Source: Tatumella citrea (lineage in GTDB: Bacteria > Pseudomonadota > Gammaproteobacteria > Enterobacterales > Enterobacteriaceae). Taken from it: 64,000 nucleotides of DNA. A model generated the notes under the pieces. The model did not search any database. It worked only from the letters and a program-made list of their open reading frames with translations, and was not told the DNA's origin. The stretch covers positions 1,860,001-1,924,000 of the forward strand of contig NZ_CP015579.1 of assembly GCF_002163585.1 (NCBI RefSeq). Reading direction: 5' to 3'. A program made the position numbers and the translations under genes. Positions 17,175-26,270 of the stretch are shown here, piece after piece. How positions within the stretch are numbered: the stretch's first letter is position 1; each line of letters starts with the position of its first letter.

Positions 17175-20070
17175 TACGCCCGTCGTCAGTCCAGTATGCC
17201 GGAAATTGCTCACCGTGAGTGGCAAGACTGTTTAGTCTGATGCCAATCAGCCGGGTGGGCAGTTTATCCTGTCGGCTACCCGTGACCTGTTCTACAACCG
17301 GCAGTGTGCTGAACTGGCCGTCACTATCTGCCTGCCAGCACAGAGTGACGGTGACTCCGTCATCACACTCATATTCACTCCTTAACTCCGGGTCTATAAA
17401 TAAGTTAAACAGCGGGCTGGCCGGCAGTTGCTCATCCTGACTGGTGCGATAACCCAGTGACAGCCTGAGTTGTAAAAATACGCTGAAGCTGAAAAGTGCA
17501 TTTGCAGAGATAATTCCCGGCAGTTGCAGAACTACCTGCGAGGCAGGCAGAGATAAATCTGTATTTAGCCGTCCCAGCTCGCAAATAATGTTTGCCGGGC
17601 GCAGTTGTCCGGCGACCAGATAGCGTGGATAGAGCCGTTGAGTACGGGTTAAATGGTGAATTAATGCACCCGTAATGGCACTGCATTTTCCGTCAGCCAG
17701 TACACCTTCACGACAAAATGGGATACTTTCACTGGCAGTCATCCCCCCCAGCGTGATGATATGACTGTCGGGAAGGGCAGAATGACGGGTAAGTACACGA
17801 CGGATAGCCGGAAGCGCTGCAGTTTTGCCACTAATTAGCAGTATATCAGGATGTTTTTCTGTGACGTTGTCACATATGTTTTGCAGTAATTTACCTGACC
17901 TGAAATGTTCTGAGGCAAAGAAAGCGTCGATCTCTTCACGGGTAACCGCCAGAGGCATCGCCAGCAACCGGCACTCAGCGCTGCTTCCGGAAATCTCAGC
18001 CACCCGAAGTGCAAAATAGTTCATTACCTGATATTCAGGGAGGGTGGATAACCAGTCGCGTGCCGTTCCTGCTACTTCTTTATGCTCCATCTTGCCGGAA
18101 GCCGCCTGCTGTGAAAACGCCAGCAGGCTTATTGCTAACGGCCGGAAAAATTGCCGGGTAAATTGCAGTCGCCAGGGAGTATCTCCCTCACAACTGGCTC
18201 CCGGGGCAAACAACTGGCGGATAATCGCCGGACTCCGGTCAAAGCCCTGGCATGTCAGATGGAGCTCTAATGCCGGTAGCAGGAAAAACCTGATGATGTC
18301 ATAAAGCAGATCTTCTCCCGCCAACGGATAACCCGCACGGTATACGAGTCCGGGCCGCAGCGCTGCAGGCGTCGGAGTTGACGACGCTACTGGCAGATAA
18401 TCTGTGACCGACACATCAGTCGTGCCACCGCCAATATCAATCAGGGCAATCCTTAACCCGTTGGGCGGGAAGTTATGATCAGGCCGTTGCCAGCGACTTA
18501 GTAGCCGGCTACAGGGATCGCCAGTCACCAGAGTCCCGTAAAGCTGCTGGTATAGCCAGGTCAGTTGGCCACAACTGGCTTCATCCACATCAGCACGAAC
18601 CTGCGGCATTTGTCGCCAGTAATCCGCCACTGAGCGTCTGCCTGATGCATCGGTACTGTAGGTCATTGATTGCCTGATAAGCGACAGTGCCTGGCGGGTT
18701 AGCTGCAACACTCGTTGCTTTTCTATGGCACTCATGGCCGCCGGTAAAGTCATCACCACCGAATGAAGCTGCCGGGGGGCTGAGTATTCGGGCATCAGCA
18801 GTCGATGATGATGGCTGTTCATCTGGCTGAATGCCTGGCTTATCAGTTCACAAATCATAAACATCAGCAGGCTGCTGCGTGGATAACTGGCATGGAATAC
18901 CGGAAATTGCTGTTCCTGTGTGAGTTCGCGTAGTAATTCGGCCTGATCATTAATCAGTAAGGTAAAAGGCGAGAGAACCGCCGGAACCGGTTCATCGCCA
19001 TCACCGGCCGGATAATACCAGCGGGAAACGGATGCATTGTCATCCCACAGATAACGACGCGGGCTGCTGACTCCCTGCATTCCTTCGCTACGGTTAAGCT
19101 TTCGCGTCAGCCGCACAGCTTCATCACCGGTTCTGACCAGCGATGGCCAGAGAAACGCGGAAGAACGGCCACTGGCTACCGAACAGTCACGAATATCCAG
19201 TGGACAGGGTGCGAAAGCGATATTGCTGCTGAACAGTAAGCTCCCTTTTTCTGCTGGCATCGACAAATCACGCAGCATTAACTCGCGACTGTGTAGCAGA
19301 GGATTATTGTCGCTCTGGTGTTGCTCGCTGATGATGCCACAGCTGTGGCTGTTACCCAGGTCGAGAAACAGATCCACATTCACCGGCTGAATAGTTTCGT
19401 CAGCCGGGAGTAGGGTAATTTCGTGACAGGGTAACGTGTTGGCGATCAGCTCCAGCAAATTCAGATAGTGTGCCTGATAGGTAAAGCGCGTGGCACTTGT
19501 CAGATTCTCTTCTTCCTGCCGGAGAAATGCGGATGCAATCCAGTCATTCAGCCAGCCGGGCTCCAGAAACCCTGCAATTTGCCCGACCTGCCAGCCAGCC
19601 ACAAAACTTTGACCGTCATCGCAATCACAATCGTCGGGTTGTAAATGTCTGGTGGCAGCACTTCCGGTGGTTGTATCGAAAGCGAGTGTCATTGCCCGTG
19701 ACTCGTTAGCGGATGTGGGTGCTGAGATAAATACCCGTACCCAGTTATCGGGGCCGCTATCGTACCGGCCTTCTGGCGACAATCGCAGAAAGGGTACCGG
19801 TAGCCAGGTTCCGGCATATAAATTAAGGCAGTCATAAAGCGGATACTGATACTCAGGTCTGACAACTTCATCATCACCACCGTTAACCGAAGGCAGATGA
19901 AAGGCACCAGACAGTTGATCGGCAACAGCATGAACCAGTGGCCCGCTGGCTTTGCTGCGGACAAAATAGCGCATTGGATTATCTGCCGTCTGCTGAATGC
20001 TCCAGTCGAGAAACTGGATGCCACTGTCAGCCAGCAGAGAATAGCGTTGGTTTTTCAGGTCAGAATACAT
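17092..20070 (-). CDS. srfB: SrfB family protein (actin/Hsp70-like ATPase fold)
   Basis: A 992-residue protein of the SrfB family (Salmonella srfABC, annotated as virulence factors of unclear function). Two phosphate-binding motifs of the actin/Hsp70 superfamily are visible, FLDLGNSHSCG (about 235-245) and LIDIGGGTTDVSV (about 543-555). ILLISGKTAALPAIRR near 735 fits the adenosine motif. It has no signal peptide. Its ATG overlaps the srfA stop by one base (TAATG), so the two are coupled. The expected third gene, srfC, is absent, and the 3' end instead overlaps the convergent barstar gene by 83 bases. Confidence 0.85.
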   Translation of the reverse strand: MYSDLKNQRYSLLADSGIQFLDWSIQQTADNPMRYFVRSKASGPLVHAVADQLSGAFHLPSVNGGDDEVVRPEYQYPLYDCLNLYAGTWLPVPFLRLSPEGRYDSGPDNWVRVFISAPTSANESRAMTLAFDTTTGSAATRHLQPDDCDCDDGQSFVAGWQVGQIAGFLEPGWLNDWIASAFLRQEEENLTSATRFTYQAHYLNLLELIANTLPCHEITLLPADETIQPVNVDLFLDLGNSHSCGIISEQHQSDNNPLLHSRELMLRDLSMPAEKGSLLFSSNIAFAPCPLDIRDCSVASGRSSAFLWPSLVRTGDEAVRLTRKLNRSEGMQGVSSPRRYLWDDNASVSRWYYPAGDGDEPVPAVLSPFTLLINDQAELLRELTQEQQFPVFHASYPRSSLLMFMICELISQAFSQMNSHHHRLLMPEYSAPRQLHSVVMTLPAAMSAIEKQRVLQLTRQALSLIRQSMTYSTDASGRRSVADYWRQMPQVRADVDEASCGQLTWLYQQLYGTLVTGDPCSRLLSRWQRPDHNFPPNGLRIALIDIGGGTTDVSVTDYLPVASSTPTPAALRPGLVYRAGYPLAGEDLLYDIIRFFLLPALELHLTCQGFDRSPAIIRQLFAPGASCEGDTPWRLQFTRQFFRPLAISLLAFSQQAASGKMEHKEVAGTARDWLSTLPEYQVMNYFALRVAEISGSSAECRLLAMPLAVTREEIDAFFASEHFRSGKLLQNICDNVTEKHPDILLISGKTAALPAIRRVLTRHSALPDSHIITLGGMTASESIPFCREGVLADGKCSAITGALIHHLTRTQRLYPRYLVAGQLRPANIICELGRLNTDLSLPASQVVLQLPGIISANALFSFSVFLQLRLSLGYRTSQDEQLPASPLFNLFIDPELRSEYECDDGVTVTLCWQADSDGQFSTLPVVEQVTGSRQDKLPTRLIGIRLNSLATHGEQFPAYWTDDGRITVMEDVYLPAIAASQKQAEDFRQNSG

Positions 20071-21314
20071 TACCGGCCCCCGGCAGCTGAAAGTATCACT
20101 GTCTGGCCGGGTGGAACGGCATCTGTAGTGGTTTTACACAGGGTACCTGTGGCAGTCAGAGTACAGTTAACCGGTGGCACACGGGTGCGGCTGCCATCGT
20201 GACAGGAAGCCCGGAAACGGCTGCGGATTGCCAGTGTCCCTGAAGGCAAAAAACCGCTTCGGCTTTCGGCTTTGCACGGCCCGTGGCCTGTAATATTAGT
20301 CCGGACTTCACCACGTCCTTGCTGAAAGTGAAATAACAGCACCTGCGAATTTCCTGCCGGATCAGCGATAACAGCCCGCCAGTCTCCGTCCATCACACTG
20401 ATATCCCCCATTTTTACTGCACTGGCAGGCAGTTGCAGAAGATGTTCTGGTACCTGCGGTATGGGCCTGATCACCACCGGGGATGGACTGAGCGTGACTG
20501 GCTTTTGCAGGGTAGAAAACTGCACAGGCAACCGGATGTCAGGCAATGTAATAGGTGACGGTGTCACAACTATCTCCGGAGAGAGTGCAGGGATGGCTGG
20601 CTCCGGGAGCTGGTGAGCTGTTTGCAGCAAACCACCTGAAAAGTAACCTCCGACCGCCACCAGCATTGCACCGACAATTAAAGCGGTGGCCAGCCAGGCG
20701 GCTGATCGTGGTGGGTTTATGGTCTGATCTGTTGCAGGCACCGGCAGTCCGTTATCCTCAGCCGGTAAAAACAGCGATACGGGTTGCAGAACAGACTGGC
20801 TTTTTTCAGGGGGTTCTGGCTGTGGTGGCAGGGTTGCCGATAACCTCTTTGTAATCTCACGCCCGGAAAGCGGACGATCGGTCTGGCGGTAGCTCCAGAA
20901 AGTAATGACCGGATCATTGTTGACCAGGTAAATCGCTTCTTCCCCCGGGAAACTGTCCATCTTCTCCAGTAGTCTGGCGAAAAAGACACCCGCGGGAGTT
21001 TTCGCGGCCTGGCAAAGTTCTGATAACTGTTCAATCGCGGCATATGCCTGTTCCAGCATCAATAATGCCCGCTGTTTTTGCTGTATATCCGCCTCAGACC
21101 AACGGATAACGACGCCACGCAGCGGGCTGTACCACTGAAGCTCGTGTTGCGGGCGACTGCGCAGAGGAACCGCAAAACAATCGGCAATTTTGTGCATACC
21201 ACGCAGGCATAACAGCGCATGAATCTGTTCGCTGTAATCAGTCACCGGTAATCCACGTACCCCCTGAGCACGCAAACCAGCCACGGGGTGCCCGGTGAGA
21301 AATGTTTGTATCAT
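20070..21314 (-). CDS. srfA: SrfA family protein
   Basis: First gene of the srfAB pair. The 414-residue protein has an N-terminal cytoplasmic domain (1-200) and a single membrane helix (about 205-230, AAWLATALIVGAMLVAVGG). A Pro-rich stretch and a C-terminal, presumably periplasmic domain with four Cys follow. Assignment rests on its architecture and its coupling to srfB. The ATG at 21314 has GAGG seven bases upstream. An inverted repeat TTAACCG/CGGTTAA lies at 21400-21423, within the probable promoter. The function of the family is not established. Confidence 0.75.
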   Translation of the reverse strand: MIQTFLTGHPVAGLRAQGVRGLPVTDYSEQIHALLCLRGMHKIADCFAVPLRSRPQHELQWYSPLRGVVIRWSEADIQQKQRALLMLEQAYAAIEQLSELCQAAKTPAGVFFARLLEKMDSFPGEEAIYLVNNDPVITFWSYRQTDRPLSGREITKRLSATLPPQPEPPEKSQSVLQPVSLFLPAEDNGLPVPATDQTINPPRSAAWLATALIVGAMLVAVGGYFSGGLLQTAHQLPEPAIPALSPEIVVTPSPITLPDIRLPVQFSTLQKPVTLSPSPVVIRPIPQVPEHLLQLPASAVKMGDISVMDGDWRAVIADPAGNSQVLLFHFQQGRGEVRTNITGHGPCKAESRSGFLPSGTLAIRSRFRASCHDGSRTRVPPVNCTLTATGTLCKTTTDAVPPGQTVILSAAGGR

Positions 21315-21552
21315 CTGAAAGCCTCAAACCGAATGCCGGCAGAAATCCCGGCGACCGGAAACAGATGTTACTCAGGAGCAGACGACAGATAACGGCAAAT
21401 TAACCGGCAAAACTGGCGGTTAACCCGTGAATAGTGGCTGACGGAGTGCTGTTACAGAATGAAAAGGTAAGATTAATACTTTGCCCTGCAATAAACCACA
21501 CAGAGAAACTGCCAGGCTTTACCTGCAGCATCTCCGGGGCTTTCAGTGCTGA

Positions 21553-22470
21553 TTACAGTGATGAACTGGCAGGACGCTTGCGACGGGGCAACCCCGGGCG
21601 AATTTCACTGACAATCACCCCGGTGACAATCAGTGCTGCACCGGCAATCGCCAGACCTGGCAGCACATCCCCGGCTATCCGTCCAAAAACACCAGCCCAG
21701 ACAGGCTCACCGGCATAAATAATTGTAGCTTTGGTGGGAGAGACAGATTTCTGCGCCCAGTTCATGGTGAACTGAATAATGGCACTGGCTGTCGCCAGAG
21801 ATACGCCACAGATAAACCAGTACCATGAGAAGGCAGGTAACTGTTCTCCGGTTAATGGCATGGCGGCGAGAGATAGAATACCCGCCGCAAATAATTGCAC
21901 GACGGTCACCCGCCGGAGATCTACCTGACCGGCAAATTTACTGATCAGAATAATTTCACTGGCAATGGCCAGTGCACTGAACAGGGTGGCAATTTCTCCG
22001 GGGCTAAGGCTGCCCGCACCGGTTCCCGCGCCTGATAACAGTACCAGACCGCTAAAGGCCAGTAATACCCCCAGCCAGCTCATAATATGCGGTGCACGCT
22101 TTAATACCAGCCATTGCAGCAGCGGAACCATCGGTACATACAGTGCGGTGATAAAACCGGACAAACTGCCAGGGATTGTCTGTAAACCCCAGGTCTGTAG
22201 ACCATACCCGAGGCTGATGGCCGCACCTATGGCTATTCCGGCCGCTAACTCCCGTAAAGTCAGCCCGGGCAAATAACGGCGAAACGCCAGCGCACTGATA
22301 AGCCCCGCAGTAACAAAGCGAAATCCAACAAAAAAGAACGGCGGCGAATATTCAACGGCAAGATGTACGGTAAGGAATGTTCCTCCCCAGACCATTGTGA
22401 CGATGATCAGGGCTATTTCCTGGCGGGAAATATTAAATATGCCGCGTGAACGGCGCTCAGAGTTATTCAT
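21553..22470 (-). CDS. EamA/DMT family transporter
   Basis: A 305-residue inner-membrane protein with ten predicted helices in two EamA repeats. The first repeat starts at IVTMVWGGTFLTVHLAVEY and the second near ATLFSALAIASEIILI. The tail is basic (LPRRKRP). The family exports amino acids, metabolites or drugs, and the substrate cannot be read from sequence. It stands alone between srfA and ydcO. The 206 bases downstream of ydcO, before its start, contain nested short repeats (22520-22565) that may form a leader structure. Confidence 0.82.
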   Translation of the reverse strand: MNNSERRSRGIFNISRQEIALIIVTMVWGGTFLTVHLAVEYSPPFFFVGFRFVTAGLISALAFRRYLPGLTLRELAAGIAIGAAISLGYGLQTWGLQTIPGSLSGFITALYVPMVPLLQWLVLKRAPHIMSWLGVLLAFSGLVLLSGAGTGAGSLSPGEIATLFSALAIASEIILISKFAGQVDLRRVTVVQLFAAGILSLAAMPLTGEQLPAFSWYWFICGVSLATASAIIQFTMNWAQKSVSPTKATIIYAGEPVWAGVFGRIAGDVLPGLAIAGAALIVTGVIVSEIRPGLPRRKRPASSSL

Positions 22471-22676
22471 GGTTAAACAGAAACCTGTAAGGTTAGATTT
22501 TCGGGCGCTGTGCCACGGCAGTCAGGCTGAAACTGGTCTGCGATAATACCAGGTTGTGGCTGACTGTCATACTTATTTACTGATTTTTGCGGGGCAGATT
22601 GTAGCGTCTGACCAATGAATATCTCCGTCTGTCGGACCTGCCACGGAATACCGGACAGGCGAAGACAGAAATCAGG

Positions 22677-23852
22677 CTAAACTTTGCGTCGGCTGAGCAG
22701 CAAATGGCAAAAAATGCCACCAGCCATCCCCCAGAATGCAGAACCTATTCCGGCGATAGAGACTCCGGACGCAGTGATCAGGAAAGTGACGATAGCGGTA
22801 TCACGTTCACCGGGATTCTCCAGACTACGTTGCAGGCTGACCGACAGTGTGGTCAGTAATGCCAGACCGGCAATTGTGTGAATAAACACTGGTGGAAGGG
22901 CGCTGAACAGCAAGGCAATGGCTGCACCGAATACCCCGGTGATCAGATAAAAAATACCGGCAATGGCCGCCGCCATCCAGCGTTTCTCCGGCTGAGGATG
23001 TACGTCCTCACCCATACAAATCGCTGCAGTAATGGCTGCGATACACACCGAAAACCCACCGAATGGCGACAATAACAGTGCAACGCCACCGGTAGCGGTG
23101 GTTACCTTTGAGACCGGGACGTCATAGCCATGAGCTTTCAGGGTGGCTATCCCCGGAGCATTTTGCGAGGCCATGCTGACCAGAAAATAGGGGATTCCTA
23201 CGCCAAGTAACAGTGACAGATTAAATGACGGGGTAATAAATACCGGAGGCGACCATGTCCAGTGGACTTCTGACAGCTGGCTGTTTCCCTGCCAGGCGAC
23301 AATCACTAACCCTGCCAGCAGAGTATAAAATACTGCATAGCGCGGTTGCAGGCGTCTGGCCACCAGGTAGCAAACACACATCGTCAGGCATAATGGCAGA
23401 TCCTGGCTCAGACCACTGAATGCCTGTAAGCCAAAGTGCAGCAGAATTCCTGCCAGCATAGCGGAAGCAATAGATACCGGAATATAGCGCATCAGTCGGG
23501 CAAACAGCCCGGTAACACCGCAAATAACAATCAGCAGATTGGTGAAAACAAAAATACCAATAGTTTCGGGCAGAGTCGCGCCGGAGAGGCTGGTCGCCAG
23601 CATAGCAGCGCCCGGGGTAGACCAGGCTGTCAGAATCGGCATACGGTAGCGTACTGAAAGCCAGAAAGAGGTGATACCCATACCAAATCCCAGCATTCCC
23701 AGCCAGCTGCCGGTGAGTTGCGTGTCTGCACCAGCTGCACTCGCTGCCTGGAAAATAATGGCGGCAGAACTGGTATATCCGACCAGAACGGCCACCATTC
23801 CGGAAATGACCATTGGCAGTGTGATCTGCCGTATGTCGGAACGAAAAGACAT
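22677..23852 (-). CDS. ydcO: BenE family transporter YdcO
   Basis: A 391-residue inner-membrane protein of the BenE (benzoate:proton symporter) family, with about eleven hydrophobic helices. It is close to E. coli YdcO: YTSSAAIIFQAA, YRMPILTAWSTPGAA, MASQNAPGIA, SPFGGFSVCIAAITAAIC and the GIGSAFWGMAGG end are shared. The substrate of YdcO is not proven. It is divergent from sutR (ydcN), as in E. coli, with a palindromic site between them. Confidence 0.92.
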   Translation of the reverse strand: MSFRSDIRQITLPMVISGMVAVLVGYTSSAAIIFQAASAAGADTQLTGSWLGMLGFGMGITSFWLSVRYRMPILTAWSTPGAAMLATSLSGATLPETIGIFVFTNLLIVICGVTGLFARLMRYIPVSIASAMLAGILLHFGLQAFSGLSQDLPLCLTMCVCYLVARRLQPRYAVFYTLLAGLVIVAWQGNSQLSEVHWTWSPPVFITPSFNLSLLLGVGIPYFLVSMASQNAPGIATLKAHGYDVPVSKVTTATGGVALLLSPFGGFSVCIAAITAAICMGEDVHPQPEKRWMAAAIAGIFYLITGVFGAAIALLFSALPPVFIHTIAGLALLTTLSVSLQRSLENPGERDTAIVTFLITASGVSIAGIGSAFWGMAGGIFCHLLLSRRKV

Positions 23853-23894
23853 CCGCTAAACTCCGCTGTAACAAATGGCGCACAACATAGCATC

Positions 23895-23910
23895 GTGCGT
23901 TATAACGCAC
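23895..23910. promoter_or_regulatory. Palindromic operator between ydcO and sutR
   Basis: GTGCGTTATAACGCAC is a perfect 16-bp palindrome, 43 bp before ydcO and 37 bp before sutR. Its position in a divergent intergenic region next to an HTH regulator suggests it is the SutR binding site (inference). Confidence 0.65.
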
Positions 23911-23946
23911 AAGAGACGCAGACAGCATCTTTATCAGGGAGTTTGT

Positions 23947-24516
23947 ATGGAAACTGTCGAGGATTTTCTGGCGACAGCATTGAAAGAGGTTCGTAAACAG
24001 CGACAGCTGAGTCTGGCGCAATGCGCCGAAAAGACCGGAGTGAGTAAAACGATGCTCGGACAGATAGAGCGCTGTGAGTCCAGCCCTACGGTGGCAACAT
24101 TGTGGAAAATTGCCAGTGGGTTGAAATTACCGTTCTCCTGGTTTATTCCCCGGGAAGAGATTCCGGACAGGTCGCAGGCGTTAAAGGAGCCCTCACAGAT
24201 GCAGGCAAGGCCATTGCTGCCATATGATCCGCAACTGGCTTTTGATTTGCTGTTCGTGACTCTGCCGGGTGGGGTATCCAGTCATTCTTCGCCGCATGTC
24301 GCCGGAGTGACTGAACAGGTCATTGTAATTTCTGGTACATTGTTACTGGTCTGTGAAAATTCCCGGCAATTACTGGCACCAGGACAAGCTTACCAGTTTG
24401 CCGGTGACCAGCCTCATAGCTATATCAACCCGGGCACCGAACTCTGCTGCTTTCATAGCCTGATACATTATCCACGTCCGGTGGAGCCTGTTGTTGAACA
24501 GGCCGGACTGCTGTGA
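23947..24516 (+). CDS. sutR: XRE-cupin transcriptional regulator SutR (YdcN)
   Basis: A 189-residue regulator with an N-terminal XRE helix-turn-helix (about residues 8-65; VSKTMLGQIERCESSPTVATLWKIA) and a C-terminal cupin domain (about 95-180; SSPHVAGVTEQVIVISGTL). It matches E. coli SutR/YdcN, reported to influence sulfur utilisation genes. The ATG at 23947 has AGGGAG upstream and gives METVEDFL, like the E. coli start. The longer frame from 23875 would run through the operator. It is divergent from ydcO. Confidence 0.92.
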   Translation: METVEDFLATALKEVRKQRQLSLAQCAEKTGVSKTMLGQIERCESSPTVATLWKIASGLKLPFSWFIPREEIPDRSQALKEPSQMQARPLLPYDPQLAFDLLFVTLPGGVSSHSSPHVAGVTEQVIVISGTLLLVCENSRQLLAPGQAYQFAGDQPHSYINPGTELCCFHSLIHYPRPVEPVVEQAGLL

Positions 24517-24614
24517 TGTTGCAGACAACATGCGACGTACCTAAAACCGTGAATTATAGTGTCATCACCGAATAGTTGTGACTGAAAATCCGCTTGTTAA
24601 TTAAGGAGATATTA

Positions 24615-25166
24615 ATGGCCGTTACCCCGCTTGATGAAAATGTAGCGTTGATTGTGATTGATTTACAGAAAGGCATTGTTGCATTGCCACTGATGGACGA
24701 ACCACAGCAGGTAATTCACCAGGCAGGAAAACTGATCAGTGCTTTCCGTAAACGTCAGAAACCCGTCGTGCTGGTAAATGTCCGCGGAGGAGCACCGGGA
24801 CGGAATGAATTGCCAAAACACACTGCCGCACTACCGTCTGACTGGAGTGATTTTATTCCGGAAGTGGTGCCACAGCCAGAAGACTGGTTAATCACTAAAC
24901 GCAGCTGGGGAGCCTTTGCCCATACCACTCTGGATGAGCAGCTACGCGCTGCAGGTGTCACGCAGGTAGTGATCTGTGGCATTGCCACCAGTATCGGCGT
25001 GGAGTCTACTGCCCGTCAGGCCTACGAACTGGGATACAATGTTTGTCTGGCCACGGATGCCATGCTGGATTTGAATGCAGAAGCGCATCACAACAGCCTG
25101 ACCCGAATTTTTCCACGACTCGGTGAATCCGCGACAACCAGTCAATTATTACAGTTGCTGGCATGA
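24615..25166 (+). CDS. Isochorismatase-fold hydrolase
   Basis: A 183-residue cytoplasmic protein with the isochorismatase/cysteine-hydrolase fold. Of the usual Asp-Lys-Cys triad, D16 (LIVIDLQKG) and K95 (LITKRSWGAF) are present. The nucleophile position in GIATSIGVESTAR is Gly128, not Cys. True isochorismatases (EntB, PhzD) also lack the Cys, so vinyl-ether hydrolysis or another chemistry is possible rather than amide hydrolysis. AGGAGA precedes the ATG at 24615. Its end overlaps abrB by four bases (ATGA), so the two are co-transcribed. Confidence 0.82.
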   Translation: MAVTPLDENVALIVIDLQKGIVALPLMDEPQQVIHQAGKLISAFRKRQKPVVLVNVRGGAPGRNELPKHTAALPSDWSDFIPEVVPQPEDWLITKRSWGAFAHTTLDEQLRAAGVTQVVICGIATSIGVESTARQAYELGYNVCLATDAMLDLNAEAHHNSLTRIFPRLGESATTSQLLQLLA

Positions 25167-26227
25167 CCGGCATGCAGGAAACCCAACCTAAACCTGCAGG
25201 CGTGACGCGCTGGCTGTTACTGATTGTCTGCTCGGTACTGGCCGTCGCATTTCTCGAACACTTCCATCTGCCGGCAGCACTGCTGTTGGGGCCCATGTTT
25301 GCGGCCATCGTATTTTCGGCAACCCGCCATCCTGTCCGGCTGCCCAAAATTACCCAGCAGCTGTCTCAGGCTGTGGTGGGAACGATGATTGCCAGGGCGA
25401 TGCCGGCCAGCGTATTCACTGAAATGCAGCATAACTGGCCATTATTTATTCTGAGTGTGGTGAGTGTTATTGCTGCCAGTACCTTACTGGGCTGGCTGCT
25501 GGCAAAGCTAAATGTGTTGCCAGGCAGTACCGCTCTGTGGGGATCGTCACCGGGGGCAGCCACCGTGATGACGCTGATGGCCGGGGATTTTGGAGCTGAT
25601 ACCCGGCTGGTGGCGTTTATGCAGTACCTGCGGGTGCTGATGGTGGCGTTGCTGGCAACACTGGTCAGCCACTATTTTACTGTCGGATCCAGTCAGAAAC
25701 CCCCTCCGTTGATATTGTTTCCGGCGATAAATTATCCGGCTTTCCTGATGACGTTGGGAGTCATTCTGGCCTGTACCTTGCTGGCCAGAGTGGTCCGCAT
25801 TCCGGCGGGGCCGATGTTAATTAGTCTGGTGATTGGCTGTTTATTGCAGAACTTTTGTGGCCTGCATATTGAACTGCCGTTATGGTTCCTGGCGCTTGCC
25901 TATGCAGGCATTGGCTGGAGTATTGGATTGCGTTTTACGGCGGATATTTTGCGTTACGCAGTACATGCTTTACCGGGGATTTTATTGTCAGTCTGTACAT
26001 TACTGGCGATATGCTGTGGTTTTGCCTGGATGCTGGTGCATTATGCCGGTATCGATCCGTTGACCGCCTACCTGGCAACCAGCCCTGGTGGAGCCGATTC
26101 GGTGGCGATTATCGCCTCATCAACGCATGTCGATCAGCCTTTTGTGATGTCGATGCAGACAGGGCGCTTTATTGTGGTGTTGATTATGGGGCCCGCGATG
26201 TCACGGCTGGTGGTTCGCTGGCTGTAG
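25163..26227 (+). CDS. abrB: AbrB family membrane protein
   Basis: A 354-residue inner-membrane protein built of two AbrB-duplication halves. LPAALLLGPMFAAIVF and GSSPGAATVMTLMAGDFGADTRLVAFMQYLRVL in the first half are mirrored by PAGPMLISLVIG and ATSPGGADSVAIIASS in the second. It resembles E. coli AbrB (348 residues), formerly called an ammonia monooxygenase regulator; its real function is unknown and transport is likely. It is coupled to the isochorismatase-fold gene. ATG at 25163 or 25172 could be the start. Confidence 0.85.
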   Translation: MTGMQETQPKPAGVTRWLLLIVCSVLAVAFLEHFHLPAALLLGPMFAAIVFSATRHPVRLPKITQQLSQAVVGTMIARAMPASVFTEMQHNWPLFILSVVSVIAASTLLGWLLAKLNVLPGSTALWGSSPGAATVMTLMAGDFGADTRLVAFMQYLRVLMVALLATLVSHYFTVGSSQKPPPLILFPAINYPAFLMTLGVILACTLLARVVRIPAGPMLISLVIGCLLQNFCGLHIELPLWFLALAYAGIGWSIGLRFTADILRYAVHALPGILLSVCTLLAICCGFAWMLVHYAGIDPLTAYLATSPGGADSVAIIASSTHVDQPFVMSMQTGRFIVVLIMGPAMSRLVVRWL

Positions 26228-26233
26228 AAGAGT

Positions 26234-26261
26234 CCCCCGGACGACACAGCACGTCCGGGGG
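26234..26261. terminator. Bidirectional hairpin between abrB and pqqU
   Basis: CCCCCGGACG/CGTCCGGGGG is a perfect 10-bp stem with an 8-base loop, between two convergent genes. It is very stable, but neither side has a T tract. It probably marks the 3' ends of both transcripts. Confidence 0.6.
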
Positions 26262-26270
26262 AAGGTGGCA

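Noticed and set aside
23221..24021. 266-codon minus-strand frame overlapping ydcO and sutR
   Set aside because: It is a shadow of ydcO in another frame and runs through the operator; its translation shows no protein-like pattern.
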